From: Halodesulfovibrio sp. MK-HDV
GTDB taxonomy: Bacteria; Desulfobacterota; Desulfovibrionia; Desulfovibrionales; Desulfovibrionaceae
Assembly (NCBI RefSeq): GCF_009914765.1
Contig: NZ_WYDS01000011.1
Coordinates: 1-64,000 of the forward strand
DNA length: 64,000 nt
Reading direction: 5' to 3'
Below, one piece after another: positions 9,131-18,121 of this stretch. The notes beneath the pieces are model-generated. The model was not told where the DNA came from. It did no database searches and worked only from the letters and a program-made list of their open reading frames with translations. The first letter of the stretch is position 1, and each line of letters opens with the position of its first letter. The position numbers and the translations under genes are program-made.

Positions 9131-9158
9131 AAAGCCCAACTGCGAACAGTTGGGCTTT
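9131..9158 (-). terminator. Rho-independent terminator of the qmo operon
   Basis: AAAGCCCAACTG pairs perfectly with CAGTTGGGCTTT around a CGAA-type tetraloop. On the minus strand it is followed by TTTTTTT. It sits 30 bases beyond the qmoD stop. Confidence 0.9.
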
Positions 9159-9188
9159 CTTACTGGATGGATTTAAGCTGAGTTATGC

Positions 9189-9926
9189 TTAGAAACCAAA
9201 TCCGCTGTCATCGTTACCGGAAGCGCCGAAACCGAAGTCATCCGGTACGGAACTGCCAGCTTCTTCAGCAGGAGCTTCTTCAGCAGGTGCCTCAGCACCG
9301 TCTGCTGCAACTACAGCTGCGCCAACAGGAAGAGATGCAATAGCATCCTTCACTGCGCGTGAAACGATATCTTTTACAGAAGATTCAACTTCTGTTTCGT
9401 TGATTGCAACTTTGCCGTCGAAAGTTTTGAGTTCTTTCTTAGCTTTTGCGAGATCAGTCTGGGCAGCTTCAAGCTTACCGGAAAGATCTTCAACTTTTTT
9501 AGTCAGATCAGCAGTCTGAGCTTTAAACGGCTCAAACTCAGCTACATTAGCCTGAAGGCCTTCTATTGCAGTAGCTTGCTCTGCAACGGTAGCTTTAGCG
9601 TCTGCTAATTTATCGAGAACGATAGAAATGCTTGCCATATCTGCAGCTGGAATCGGCTCAACGGAAACGTTGCTACCCAGCTTGGATGCCTGTTTCTTAG
9701 TCCATGCATCAAATGGTTCGCCTTCTTCGTAGCAACACTGCATGAAACGTGGTTCCATGCTGTAAAGCCAGCCTTTGGACATTGGTGCTACTACACCTTC
9801 TTCGTCAGCGCAAAGTTCGCGCTGTGTGAGGTAGCAAAGTAAATCAGAAACATCGGTGCCGCCTTTACCAGCGATCAAACCGAGGATTGTTTCCATTTTG
9901 AAAACTCTACGAGCTTCATCAGACAT
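9189..9926 (-). CDS. qmoD: QmoD-type conserved protein downstream of qmoABC
   Basis: 245 residues, no membrane segment. Residues 1-85 are a compact globular part with several cysteines (LLCYLTQRELC, MQCCYEEGE). Residues ~95-175 form a predicted coiled coil (repeating ATDLTKKVEDLSGKLEAA-like heptads). An Ala/Glu/Pro-rich linker follows, and the end is DSGFGF. A gene in this position after qmoC was named qmoD in Desulfovibrio vulgaris; the identification here rests on position and general character. The biochemical role is not known to me, but co-transcription implies a link to the APS-reduction electron path. AGGAGG precedes the ATG. Confidence 0.75.
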   Translation of the reverse strand: MSDEARRVFKMETILGLIAGKGGTDVSDLLCYLTQRELCADEEGVVAPMSKGWLYSMEPRFMQCCYEEGEPFDAWTKKQASKLGSNVSVEPIPAADMASISIVLDKLADAKATVAEQATAIEGLQANVAEFEPFKAQTADLTKKVEDLSGKLEAAQTDLAKAKKELKTFDGKVAINETEVESSVKDIVSRAVKDAIASLPVGAAVVAADGAEAPAEEAPAEEAGSSVPDDFGFGASGNDDSGFGF

Positions 9927-10020
9927 TGGGGCCTCCTATTATCAAGGAAAGATTTTTTCTTGTAATGGTCTTTTCTTGTTTTAAGAAGTGTGCCTGCCTA
10001 GACAGGCACATAGTCGTTTC

Positions 10021-11172
10021 TTATTGGCGTCCCATGTGACGTACATAGGTAAGCGCGATGGTACGGTACACAATATGGCCAAGCTTAGACCAAGGCAGGT
10101 ACGCGAAGAGCATCCATACAGCTACCAGGTGGACGTAGTACACGGTGTACGCAATCTGGGGGATGGCGGCCAAGCGGAAGAGCTCGGATAACACGCCTGT
10201 CAGAGCGACTGCCCAGATGACATTCAACAAATACCAGTCGTAGTAATTAGACTTGGTTTTTTCCGGATCGTTACCGCGACGGTTATTGGTAAGGATAGCC
10301 ATACCAACGATCAGAGCAATAGCACCAAGGTTAGCCAGAAGCTTAACAGGGTTAAGCAGGTTAAGCGGTGTATGCAAAAGATCAATCATCGGGATAAGTT
10401 TGCCGCCCCAGTGGGATACAGCAATCAATCCGGTAACTACCATCAGTGCAAGGAATGAGTAGAATACAAGCAGGTGACCGGTTTTACGGTCGGACTTGTC
10501 GTCCCCACAATCTTTGAACTTTTTATGTGTTGCTACTTCTTCAATAAGGACATCAATAAAGCATCTGAACATGGATTTTTGTTTACCAAGTACGAGTACT
10601 TCGCCTTCCGGCTTAAATGTTGCCAAGAGATTCCTGGCACCTTTGAAGAAGATTGCCACCATTCCGAAGAAGGTGATCATGAAAATAGGGTCAATGGTGA
10701 AATCACCAGGGAAAAGCTTGCCGTAAACAATCTCACCTTCTGGGAAGAAGGAACCAATCTGCCCTGCACGAATGAACCAAATTACGGCCCAAAGGATTGC
10801 AGGAATGGCAATAAGGTTAATCAGGTATTTAGGGCTGGAAAGCCATGTACCGATTATAGGCATCGGATTGATGCGCTTGTATGCCATGTTACGCAGAGCT
10901 GCGAGAAGATCGCCCGGTTTTGCACCACGTGGACACATGTCTGAACATGTACCGCAGTTGTGACAAAGCCAGATATCAGGGTTATTCAGAAGCTTATCTT
11001 TAAGCCCCCACGAAGCCCATACCATCTCCTTACGTGGATAAGGATTGCTTGCTGGAGAGATGGGGCAGGCTACGCTGCATGTGGCGCACTGGTAGCACTT
11101 TTTCAGCGAGTCCCCACCAACAGCTTGCAACTCTTTTACAAACTGGAGATCAGGTTCGATTCTTTGAGCCAT
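10021..11172 (-). CDS. qmoC: Quinone-interacting membrane-bound oxidoreductase subunit QmoC
   Basis: 383 residues. The N-terminal HdrC-like ferredoxin part has two [4Fe-4S] motifs (Cys26/29/32/36 and Cys70/73/76/80). The rest is a membrane cytochrome-b-like part (HdrE-related) with about six hydrophobic segments. It accepts electrons from menaquinol and passes them through QmoBA toward AprBA. I chose the ATG at 11172 because AGGAGG lies just upstream. A longer frame to 11244 would overlap qmoB and adds only basic, non-conserved residues. The gap to qmoB is 13 bases. Confidence 0.95.
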   Translation of the reverse strand: MAQRIEPDLQFVKELQAVGGDSLKKCYQCATCSVACPISPASNPYPRKEMVWASWGLKDKLLNNPDIWLCHNCGTCSDMCPRGAKPGDLLAALRNMAYKRINPMPIIGTWLSSPKYLINLIAIPAILWAVIWFIRAGQIGSFFPEGEIVYGKLFPGDFTIDPIFMITFFGMVAIFFKGARNLLATFKPEGEVLVLGKQKSMFRCFIDVLIEEVATHKKFKDCGDDKSDRKTGHLLVFYSFLALMVVTGLIAVSHWGGKLIPMIDLLHTPLNLLNPVKLLANLGAIALIVGMAILTNNRRGNDPEKTKSNYYDWYLLNVIWAVALTGVLSELFRLAAIPQIAYTVYYVHLVAVWMLFAYLPWSKLGHIVYRTIALTYVRHMGRQ

Positions 11173-11185
11173 TTTCCATCTCCTC

Positions 11186-13426
11186 CTAGTAGCCCTTGAA
11201 TGGGTTAGGACCTTTCTCGAAGACCATGTCCATAAAGCCGTCAATCATGCCTGGTACTTTATCGTACTCGTCAATTGCAACTTCATACTGTTCTACGCGG
11301 TCAGGTTCAACACCAAGGCGTTCCAGAGTTTCAGCGATGTTTTCTTTACGGCGATTACAAATCTCAGAGCCTTTCACAAAGTGGCACTGGTAATCATCAC
11401 CGTATTTACAACCGAGCAGCATAACGCCGTCAATACCCTTAGACATTGCATCAGCAACCCAGATGGCGTTAACAGAACCAAGACAACGTACTGGAATAAT
11501 ACGTACGTATGGGCTCCATGACTTACCACGAATTGCAGCCATATCAAGTGCAGGGTATGCGTCGTTTTCACATGCAAGGATCAGAACACGAGGTCCGCCA
11601 ACTTCCATGTCATCCGGTACATCAATTTCACGGATCATAGAACCGATCTGATCGACACTGTAGTTATCAAAGGAGATAACACGTTCCGGACAAGCACCCA
11701 TACAGGTACCACAGCGGCGACAGCGGCTGAAGTTAGGAAGCGGAGTACCTTTTTCATCATCATCCAGAGCGCCGAACGGACACTCTTCGGTGCAACGCTT
11801 ACACTGTGTACAACGAACAAAGTTGAATACAGGGTAGCTAAGGTCACCAGAACGAGGATGAACAGACACACCATGGTTCGCTGCTTCAACACACTGAATA
11901 GCTTTCATGGTAGCGCCAATTGCGTCTTCTTCTACAGCGTCCATCATCATTGGCTGACGAACACAACCTGCAGCGTAAACGCCGGTACGACGAGTTTCAT
12001 ATGGGAAGCAGATGTAGTTAGAATCTGCAAAACCGTCGAAGAGATCAAGATCCGGGAATGCTGGACCCTGACGGTATTCAAAGTTCATTACTGGATCTTT
12101 TGCAGTAGCAGGAACAATACCGGTAGGAAGAACAACCATGTCTACTGGAATTTCTACGTCTTCACCCATAAGGGTGTTGCCAGCAGAAACTAAGAGAGAG
12201 CCGCCTTCTTCAGTAATGCCTTTGATATCAGCCTTGGACATCATGATGCCAAGACGATCCTGCGCTGCTTTGTAGTAACGCTCATGAATACCGGGAACTA
12301 CCATGGAATCGTACAAAACGTATGCACGTGCATCTTCATGCGCATCGCAAAGGTAGTTTGCATGCTTAAGAGCAATCATTGAGTTTACGTAGCTGGAGTA
12401 AGCAAGGTGACGTACAGATTCTAAATCATCATGCACGTACCCTTCTGGCTTCTCTTCATCAGAATCAGCTGTTTCTTCAGCTTCTTCTGGTGCTGCGTAA
12501 ATGTCGCCGCCTGTTACATTTTCGGTATTAACGATAAATGCAACACGCTTTGCGTCAAGTTTGCCGTCTCGAGCAAGCAGTTCATATTCAGCAGAAGTAA
12601 CAACATTCGGCATGCTACCGTAACCCAAAGGAGCGAGCAGTTCGTTATCCATTGGCTTCCAGCCAGCAGCAAGAACAACTGCACCAATACTGTATTCCTG
12701 ACCTGCAACCTGTGCAGTGTACTGACCAGGAGTACCAGCGAGTTTTTCGACAGTAGCGTTAAGTACTACCTTAACATTCTCGTGGGCTGTTACTTCTTCA
12801 ATTTTTGCTTCAAGACCAGTGTCGTGAGCTTCTTCATACGGGAATGTAAGTGGAACAGTTTTAAGCATGTTCAGCGCTTTACCGCCGAGTTGTGCATCTT
12901 TTTCCACAAGAATTACATTGTAACCGTAATCAGCAGCCTGTTTTGCTGCAGTAAGACCTGCCCAACCACCACCGAGAACGAGGATAGTTTTAACAGATTC
13001 AAACTCAGGTGGCGCTGGAACTGATGTTTTCTGAAGCTTAACTATACCCATGGTTACGTAATCTTTCGCCATGGCCATAAGAAGTTCAGGAGCAGTACCG
13101 CCAGCAGCAGGGATGGTTCCATCCGGGTTCTTATACGTCATTGCACATTGTTCGCGCAGGTTAATGCGCTCCACAAGAACGTTTTCAAACTCGTAGATGT
13201 CCCAGTCTACACGAGGGGAAGAACCACAAATTGCGATTCCGTCCAACTCATGCTCGACAATGTCTTTTTTAATTTCTTCACGTGCACTTGATGCAGCAAG
13301 TACAGGAAAAATTTTTACGACAGGGCAGGCATCGCCAAACTTTTTCGATACGCCAGTGCTCAGCTCTTCAGCATCAATGATGCCGAGTGCGGACTGGTCA
13401 AAATATACGCCAATTTTTTCGGCCAT
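11186..13426 (-). CDS. qmoB: QmoB, HdrA/MvhD-like flavin iron-sulfur subunit
   Basis: 746 residues. After an N-terminal region of ~140 residues comes an HdrA-like FAD-binding domain (ILVLGGGWAGLTAA, then EKDAQLGGKALN). Two [4Fe-4S] motifs follow near residue 560 (CTQCKRCTEECP and CRRCGTCMGACP). The C-terminal MvhD-like domain (VLILACENDAYP, LGCKYGDDYQCHF) resembles the hydrogenase delta subunit that links flavin systems. It is the central electron carrier between QmoC and QmoA. The qmoA stop is 5 bases upstream of its ATG, so the genes are translated together. Confidence 0.95.
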   Translation of the reverse strand: MAEKIGVYFDQSALGIIDAEELSTGVSKKFGDACPVVKIFPVLAASSAREEIKKDIVEHELDGIAICGSSPRVDWDIYEFENVLVERINLREQCAMTYKNPDGTIPAAGGTAPELLMAMAKDYVTMGIVKLQKTSVPAPPEFESVKTILVLGGGWAGLTAAKQAADYGYNVILVEKDAQLGGKALNMLKTVPLTFPYEEAHDTGLEAKIEEVTAHENVKVVLNATVEKLAGTPGQYTAQVAGQEYSIGAVVLAAGWKPMDNELLAPLGYGSMPNVVTSAEYELLARDGKLDAKRVAFIVNTENVTGGDIYAAPEEAEETADSDEEKPEGYVHDDLESVRHLAYSSYVNSMIALKHANYLCDAHEDARAYVLYDSMVVPGIHERYYKAAQDRLGIMMSKADIKGITEEGGSLLVSAGNTLMGEDVEIPVDMVVLPTGIVPATAKDPVMNFEYRQGPAFPDLDLFDGFADSNYICFPYETRRTGVYAAGCVRQPMMMDAVEEDAIGATMKAIQCVEAANHGVSVHPRSGDLSYPVFNFVRCTQCKRCTEECPFGALDDDEKGTPLPNFSRCRRCGTCMGACPERVISFDNYSVDQIGSMIREIDVPDDMEVGGPRVLILACENDAYPALDMAAIRGKSWSPYVRIIPVRCLGSVNAIWVADAMSKGIDGVMLLGCKYGDDYQCHFVKGSEICNRRKENIAETLERLGVEPDRVEQYEVAIDEYDKVPGMIDGFMDMVFEKGPNPFKGY

Positions 13427-13431
13427 TCTAC

Positions 13432-14670
13432 CTACCTCCCACGAACCGTCTGGATTGCTTTGAGCGCAGCGCTAGTACCAGACTGAGCAGTACGCATAAC
13501 ATCCAGAGGTTTTTGAGCACAACCAGCAGAGAAGATGCCTTTGGCTTCGCCATCAACAACAAAGCCTTCTTCGTCAAGTGTAACCCCAAACGGGTTAGCT
13601 TCGCCTGCAAGGCTAGGCTGCATACCGGTAGCAAGAACTACCATGTCATGACGGATTTTAGCTTTGTGGCCTTTTACAGCATCTTCAACTTCTACAATGA
13701 CATCACCTGTTGCAGCATCTTCTTCTACACCAGCAACTTTACCTTTAACGAGATGTAATTTCTCATCGGCAATAGCTTTGCGCATAAACTTGTCATAACG
13801 ACCAGGAGTACGCATATCGATGTAGTAGATAGTAACGTCAGCATCTGGGTACTGTTCACGAACATAGAGAGCCTGTTTAAGCGAAGCCATACAGCAGATG
13901 TACGAACAGAAGCCTAAGTGGTTCTGGTCACGGGAGCCTGCACACTGCACGAATGCGATCTTATCAGGTGCTTTACCGTCGGTAGGACGGAAAATAGAAC
14001 CGCTGGTAGGACCGTTAGGAGATGCAAGGCGTTCCATCTGCATGTTGGAAATACAGTTAGTAATCTGACCTGCGCCAAGGCTGGTAAGGTTGGTAACATC
14101 ATAAGGTTTCCAACCGGTAGCAAGAATGATGCTGCCAACAGAGAGTTCGATCTCTTTTGGAGCTTCATTAAGATCACACGATTCAGAAGCACCGACTTTA
14201 ATAGCGTCAGCACTGCTCAATTTTTTTGGTTCCAGAACAAAACGGTTCGGGAATGCAAAAGGTGTGTCCATGTAAAGTGGTTTTCGGGTTGCGAGCCCAA
14301 GGTTAAACTCATCAGCTACTTCACCTTCAAGAGACGAAGCGAGTTCACCAAGGTCAGCACTGCTCGGAGCAGTACAGCGAGGAGCGATAGAAACTTTAAC
14401 AGTAAAGTTTCCAGTTTCACCTTCAACAGAATCCACAGTTGCCATTGTTAAAAACTTAACATTTGGATTCTTTTTAATACGCTGGAACTGAATCTCCAAT
14501 CCACAGGATGGAGGGCAGAGCTTTGGAAAATATTTATTCAGCTGTGCCACTCTGCCGCCGAGAAATGGAGATTTCTCAACGATGTACACTTCGTAGCCGA
14601 GCTCAGCAGCTTCAAGAGCGGCAGTAAGGCCGCTGAATCCGCCTCCGACGACGAGTATGGAGTTCGACAT
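13432..14670 (-). CDS. qmoA: QmoA, HdrA-like flavoprotein subunit
   Basis: 412 residues. The N-terminal Rossmann FAD motif (ILVVGGGFSGLTAA, EKSPFLGGRVAQ) is followed by the HdrA-family CPPSCGLE and CAGSRD segments with conserved cysteines. Member of the QmoABC complex that delivers menaquinol-derived electrons to APS reductase at the cytoplasmic membrane face. First gene of the qmo unit. GGGAGG stands before the ATG. It follows aprA on the same strand but a strong terminator lies between, so it probably has its own promoter near 14700. Confidence 0.95.
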   Translation of the reverse strand: MSNSILVVGGGFSGLTAALEAAELGYEVYIVEKSPFLGGRVAQLNKYFPKLCPPSCGLEIQFQRIKKNPNVKFLTMATVDSVEGETGNFTVKVSIAPRCTAPSSADLGELASSLEGEVADEFNLGLATRKPLYMDTPFAFPNRFVLEPKKLSSADAIKVGASESCDLNEAPKEIELSVGSIILATGWKPYDVTNLTSLGAGQITNCISNMQMERLASPNGPTSGSIFRPTDGKAPDKIAFVQCAGSRDQNHLGFCSYICCMASLKQALYVREQYPDADVTIYYIDMRTPGRYDKFMRKAIADEKLHLVKGKVAGVEEDAATGDVIVEVEDAVKGHKAKIRHDMVVLATGMQPSLAGEANPFGVTLDEEGFVVDGEAKGIFSAGCAQKPLDVMRTAQSGTSAALKAIQTVRGR

Positions 14671-14716
14671 TTAGCAATCCTCCCTACAATTGTTTCAGGC
14701 CTATAGTCAAAACGGC

Positions 14717-14761
14717 CTAAGCTAAGACAACAAGTTGAGAGCACTTACTGTCTCAGCTTAG
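14717..14761 (-). promoter_or_regulatory. Inverted repeat in the qmoA upstream region
   Basis: CTAAGCTAAGACA (14717-14729) and TGTCTCAGCTTAG (14749-14761) are complementary at 12 of 13 positions with a 19-base spacer. The repeat lies between the apr terminator and the qmoA ribosome site. It could be an operator or an RNA leader hairpin of qmoABC. The function is inferred from position only. Confidence 0.4.
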
Positions 14762-14786
14762 ACCGAATTGATAAGGGAAGAAAAAA

Positions 14787-14816
14787 GGGGCGATTGCGGT
14801 GTCCCGCAACCGCCCC
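14787..14816 (-). terminator. Rho-independent terminator after aprA
   Basis: On the minus strand GGGGCGGTTGCGG and CCGCAATCGCCCC form a stem with one G-T pair, followed directly by TTTTTT. It separates the aprBA transcript from qmoABCD. Confidence 0.85.
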
Positions 14817-14842
14817 GGACGTTCAGTGAGAAGCTCTACAGA

Positions 14843-16840
14843 TTATGCAGTAGGAATGATCTGGTAGTAAGGCTTCTTGTAGATGGTGGTTTCACCAGTC
14901 TTAGGATCGTATTTGGAGTTACAGAAGCACTTCCATTTTTCGTCATCGAGGCCCATGAAGTCAGCACGGTAGTAGAAACCAGGGTAACGAGTTTCTGTAC
15001 GGAAAGAGATGTGCTGCATGTGCAGACGTACGGTCCAGAGACGATGGTAGTTTTCCCAGCAACGGAGAAGTTCGTGAAGGTCACGAGCAGCCAGTTTGAG
15101 GGAATCTTCTTCGAGCATATCAAGAAGGTGGAAACCAGTCTTGAGAGCTGCTTCAGAAGTGGTGTAGTATGTGCTACAACCGCCACCGTATTCGTCAGTT
15201 GCTTTAACCAGGCGCATCATGAAGTTCTTAGGAGAGATGTACTCTGGGTTAACAACAGGGTCTGTGGATACGTCTTTACCAGCCATGTAGTTGTCGAATG
15301 GACGATAGATCAGCTTAGCGAGATCTTTAGAGTCTTCAGCAACTGCAGGTTTGTAATCTTTGTGATCGATGCACCAGCGTACCATCTGTTTACCACAAAT
15401 ACGGCCTTCAGCGTAAGAACCAGAGGAGAACTTGTGACCAGATGCACCAACACCGTCAGCACAAGTCCAGAGGCCCATAACGGAAGTCATACGGTTGTAT
15501 ACTTTGCCGTTAGCTGCGCGAATTTTGTAGTCTTCAGGAACCCATTCTTCATCTGGACCGGAAGCCCAGATACCACAGCAACCGGAGTGGGAGCCGAGGA
15601 GGTAAGGTTCGGTAGGCATGATTTCAGAACCAGTTTCTTCAGGCTGAATATTCATTGAAGCCCAAAGGTTAGCCTGGCCAACACACATATCGAGGAAATC
15701 TTCCCATGCTTCAGACTCAAGATGCTTCTGTTCTGCAGGGCTAAGAGTTTCGAATGTGGTCTGAAGTGCAGTCTTGGTATCCATGTAAATTGGACCACGA
15801 CCTTCACGCATTTCACGGAGCATCATGTGGTTACGCAGACATGTTGGGATAACATGGCCTTTAGCGTAGCCGCGATCTTCGTAAGGCTTCAGCATAGCAC
15901 GGTTAGTTTCACAGTAATCTTCGCCGCGGAAGTTAGTTGCTTTCGCTTTAAAGAGAAGGAACCATGCGCCAACCGGACCGTAGCCGTCTTTAAAACGAGC
16001 TGGTACGAAGCGGTTTTCCATCATGGTCATTTCTGCGCCAACCTGAGCACACATGGTGTATGTGGAACCTGCGTTCCATACAGGGTACCATGCACGACCC
16101 ATGCCTTCACCAGTTGAACGAGGTTTGTATACGTTAACTGCGCCACCACATGCTACAACCATAGCATTGGAACGGTAAACGTGTACTTCGTTCTCACGAA
16201 GGTTGAAGCCAACTGCGCCAGCAATGCGGTTTTCTTCGGTAGCATCAAGAAGAAGCTTAACGATGAAAATACGTTCCTGGATGCGTTCTTCACCAAGTGC
16301 GTTTTTAGCAGCTTCAGCAACGATGCATTTGTATGCTTCACCGTTAATCATCATCTGCCAGCGACCGGAGCGAACTGGGGAATCACCGTTACGGAGAGAC
16401 TTGCCAGCAGCTTTAGCAGCAGCACCATCAAGGTTCTTTTCGTTCTCGTCTTTAATCCAGCAAGGCAAGCCCCACTCTTCAAAGAGGTGAACAGAGTCAT
16501 CAACGTGACGACCAAGGTCAAAGATAAGGTCTTCACGTACGAGACCCATGAGGTCAGTACGAACCATTCGAACGTAGTCGTCTGCTGAGTTATCACCAAG
16601 GTAGGTGTTAATTGCAGAAAGACCCTGTGCTACAGCACCGGAACGTTCGAGAGCAGCTTTATCAATGAGCAGAATTTTCAGCTCAGGTGCGTATTTTTCA
16701 GCCCAACGTACGGCTTCAAATGCTGCACCACAGTTACCCATACCACCGCCAACCATGAGGATATCTAAGTCATGTTCTACGATTGCAGGTTCTGCGATCG
16801 CAACGCCTCGTGGTTGTTCCTTTGTGGGAATCATCGGCAT
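14843..16840 (-). CDS. aprA: Adenylylsulfate reductase subunit alpha
   Basis: 665 residues, the usual length for Desulfovibrio AprA. FAD-containing catalytic subunit that reduces adenosine 5'-phosphosulfate to AMP and sulfite in the cytoplasm. The N-terminal dinucleotide-binding motif ILMVGGGMGNCGAA starts near residue 28. The fumarate-reductase-type FAD domain and C-terminal helical part follow. It is 34 bases downstream of aprB on the same strand, with AAGGAG before the ATG. Together with the qmo genes it forms the APS-reducing branch of sulfate respiration. Confidence 0.98.
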   Translation of the reverse strand: MPMIPTKEQPRGVAIAEPAIVEHDLDILMVGGGMGNCGAAFEAVRWAEKYAPELKILLIDKAALERSGAVAQGLSAINTYLGDNSADDYVRMVRTDLMGLVREDLIFDLGRHVDDSVHLFEEWGLPCWIKDENEKNLDGAAAKAAGKSLRNGDSPVRSGRWQMMINGEAYKCIVAEAAKNALGEERIQERIFIVKLLLDATEENRIAGAVGFNLRENEVHVYRSNAMVVACGGAVNVYKPRSTGEGMGRAWYPVWNAGSTYTMCAQVGAEMTMMENRFVPARFKDGYGPVGAWFLLFKAKATNFRGEDYCETNRAMLKPYEDRGYAKGHVIPTCLRNHMMLREMREGRGPIYMDTKTALQTTFETLSPAEQKHLESEAWEDFLDMCVGQANLWASMNIQPEETGSEIMPTEPYLLGSHSGCCGIWASGPDEEWVPEDYKIRAANGKVYNRMTSVMGLWTCADGVGASGHKFSSGSYAEGRICGKQMVRWCIDHKDYKPAVAEDSKDLAKLIYRPFDNYMAGKDVSTDPVVNPEYISPKNFMMRLVKATDEYGGGCSTYYTTSEAALKTGFHLLDMLEEDSLKLAARDLHELLRCWENYHRLWTVRLHMQHISFRTETRYPGFYYRADFMGLDDEKWKCFCNSKYDPKTGETTIYKKPYYQIIPTA

Positions 16841-16874
16841 GATAATATCTCCTTAGGAATAAATTCCGTAAAAA

Positions 16875-17363
16875 TTAAACCGCAGAGGCCTTTTTGACCA
16901 TTGTGATGCCAGCTTCTGCAACTTCAAACTTCTGACCCATAGCTTCGATTGGAGCAACGAGATCTGCTTCAGTAAAGAGCAATTCGTTATCGAGATCAGT
17001 TGGCTCCGGCTTACCTTCGAAAGGCTTAATAGAGCCTTCAGGAGTAGTACGGATTGGGAATTTGAAGCGTTTTACATTACCGTTACGGAACTTAACGGTC
17101 CACATGATAGAATCAGCGGAACGCATTGGGATACAAGTGCCACCTAGAGGTGCAAAGTCAGCATATGGACGTGCTGTAATTGCGCCCTGAGGACAAATTT
17201 TAACACAGGAGTAGCATTCCCAGCATGCTTCAGGCTCCTGGTTGAAGGCCTTCATTTCATCTGCATCGAGAATCATGAGGTCGTTGGGGCAGATGTACAT
17301 GCAAGCGGTTTTCTCGCCACCTTTGCAGCCATCACATTTGGACGGGTCTACATATGTCGGCAT
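16875..17363 (-). CDS. aprB: Adenylylsulfate reductase subunit beta
   Basis: 162 residues. Electron-transfer subunit with two [4Fe-4S] clusters: Cys10, Cys13, Cys21, Cys25 for one and Cys47, Cys50, Cys53, Cys57 for the other, the spacing typical of AprB. The C-terminal tail wraps AprA in known structures. GGAGG lies before the ATG. First gene of the apr operon, preceded by a roughly 165-base leader and a promoter with Rex-like sites. Confidence 0.98.
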   Translation of the reverse strand: MPTYVDPSKCDGCKGGEKTACMYICPNDLMILDADEMKAFNQEPEACWECYSCVKICPQGAITARPYADFAPLGGTCIPMRSADSIMWTVKFRNGNVKRFKFPIRTTPEGSIKPFEGKPEPTDLDNELLFTEADLVAPIEAMGQKFEVAEAGITMVKKASAV

Positions 17364-17450
17364 ACCTAATCCTCCAACACAACGATTGAGAGTTTACCTA
17401 AAAAGCTTTTTTCCCACGATGGGGTCCACCACTCGATGGAGTCGATAAAG

Positions 17451-17466
17451 CAGGAAATCGTTCCTG
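17451..17466 (-). promoter_or_regulatory. Palindrome in the apr leader
   Basis: CAGGAAATCGTTCCTG is a 6-bp perfect stem with a 4-base centre, in the transcribed leader between the predicted apr start site and aprB. It could be an mRNA hairpin or a protein site. Confidence 0.35.
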
Positions 17467-17525
17467 CCTCATTCAGGCTCCACCGAATCAGGGGGAGACA
17501 GCGACGCGGGCGCTTTCCGTGTCGC

Positions 17526-17543
17526 TTGTGAAAGTTCTAACAA
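17526..17543 (-). promoter_or_regulatory. Rex-like site overlapping the apr -10 region
   Basis: Minus strand TTGTTAGAACTTTCACAA. One half is a perfect Rex half-site (TTCACAA) and the other matches TTGTGAA at 5 of 7, with the correct 4-base spacer. Rex is the NADH-responsive repressor known to control sulfate-reduction genes in Desulfovibrionales. Binding here would block RNA polymerase. Confidence 0.5.
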
Positions 17544-17563
17544 AGCTTTGGAGAGAAGGTCAA
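17535..17563 (-). promoter_or_regulatory. Predicted aprBA promoter
   Basis: On the minus strand TTGACC (17558-17563) and TTAGAA (17535-17540) are separated by exactly 17 bases. The -35 is good and the -10 is only moderate. The implied start is near 17527, giving a leader of about 165 bases. Confidence 0.5.
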
Positions 17564-17568
17564 GCATC

Positions 17569-17587
17569 TTGTGCACTTTTTTCACAA
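17569..17587 (-). promoter_or_regulatory. Second Rex-like site upstream of the apr -35
   Basis: Minus strand TTGTGAAAAAAGTGCACAA. It has a perfect TTGTGAA half-site and 5 of 7 in the second half, but the spacer is 5 rather than 4 bases. A possible auxiliary site 6 bases beyond the -35. Confidence 0.35.
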
Positions 17588-18121
17588 AGACTTTGTCTTT
17601 TCTCTTAAATAACTGTTTTCACTATCACTTTTTCAAGAACAACAATTCTTGCCCTGTTGAGCTTTTCCTATTGGACGCCTAACATTTACAATTATTGGCA
17701 GGATGTTGCAAGCAATTCAGGCAGAACTTTATACTTTTTTTCACTTACTCATTTTCAGAGCCTATACAAACTACAAGATTGTGTTGCAATTCTAACTGTT
17801 TAATTAGATTCAATTACATATTTGTCACCTTTACTGCTTGTTCGCTCATTCACAATGCCCGCTCAGTTTTGGCATTATAATGCCTTTGTGAAAATATGCA
17901 CATTAGATTTGCCCCCTCTGACCATCAGCCCTCCTAACTATATATAAAGGAGCTAACTACATTCCACCAGCTTCCATTTTGTTTTATAAAACGCACCGTC
18001 TCTATTCTTATGATACATTCCTTCAAACAAGAATTTTTGCAAGAAAGCCCGATTTCCACTTGCGACTCTAGCAGTTTCAGGCTAGGGGAACGCCACACCC
18101 ACAAAGTAAGGCTACATTCTA
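17588..18121. other. Divergent intergenic region upstream of the EPSP-like gene
   Basis: AT-rich, no supported coding frame. It should hold the promoter of the gene at 18122. A TATATATAAAGGAG string near 17940 looks like a ribosome site but no start codon follows it. Confidence 0.4.
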
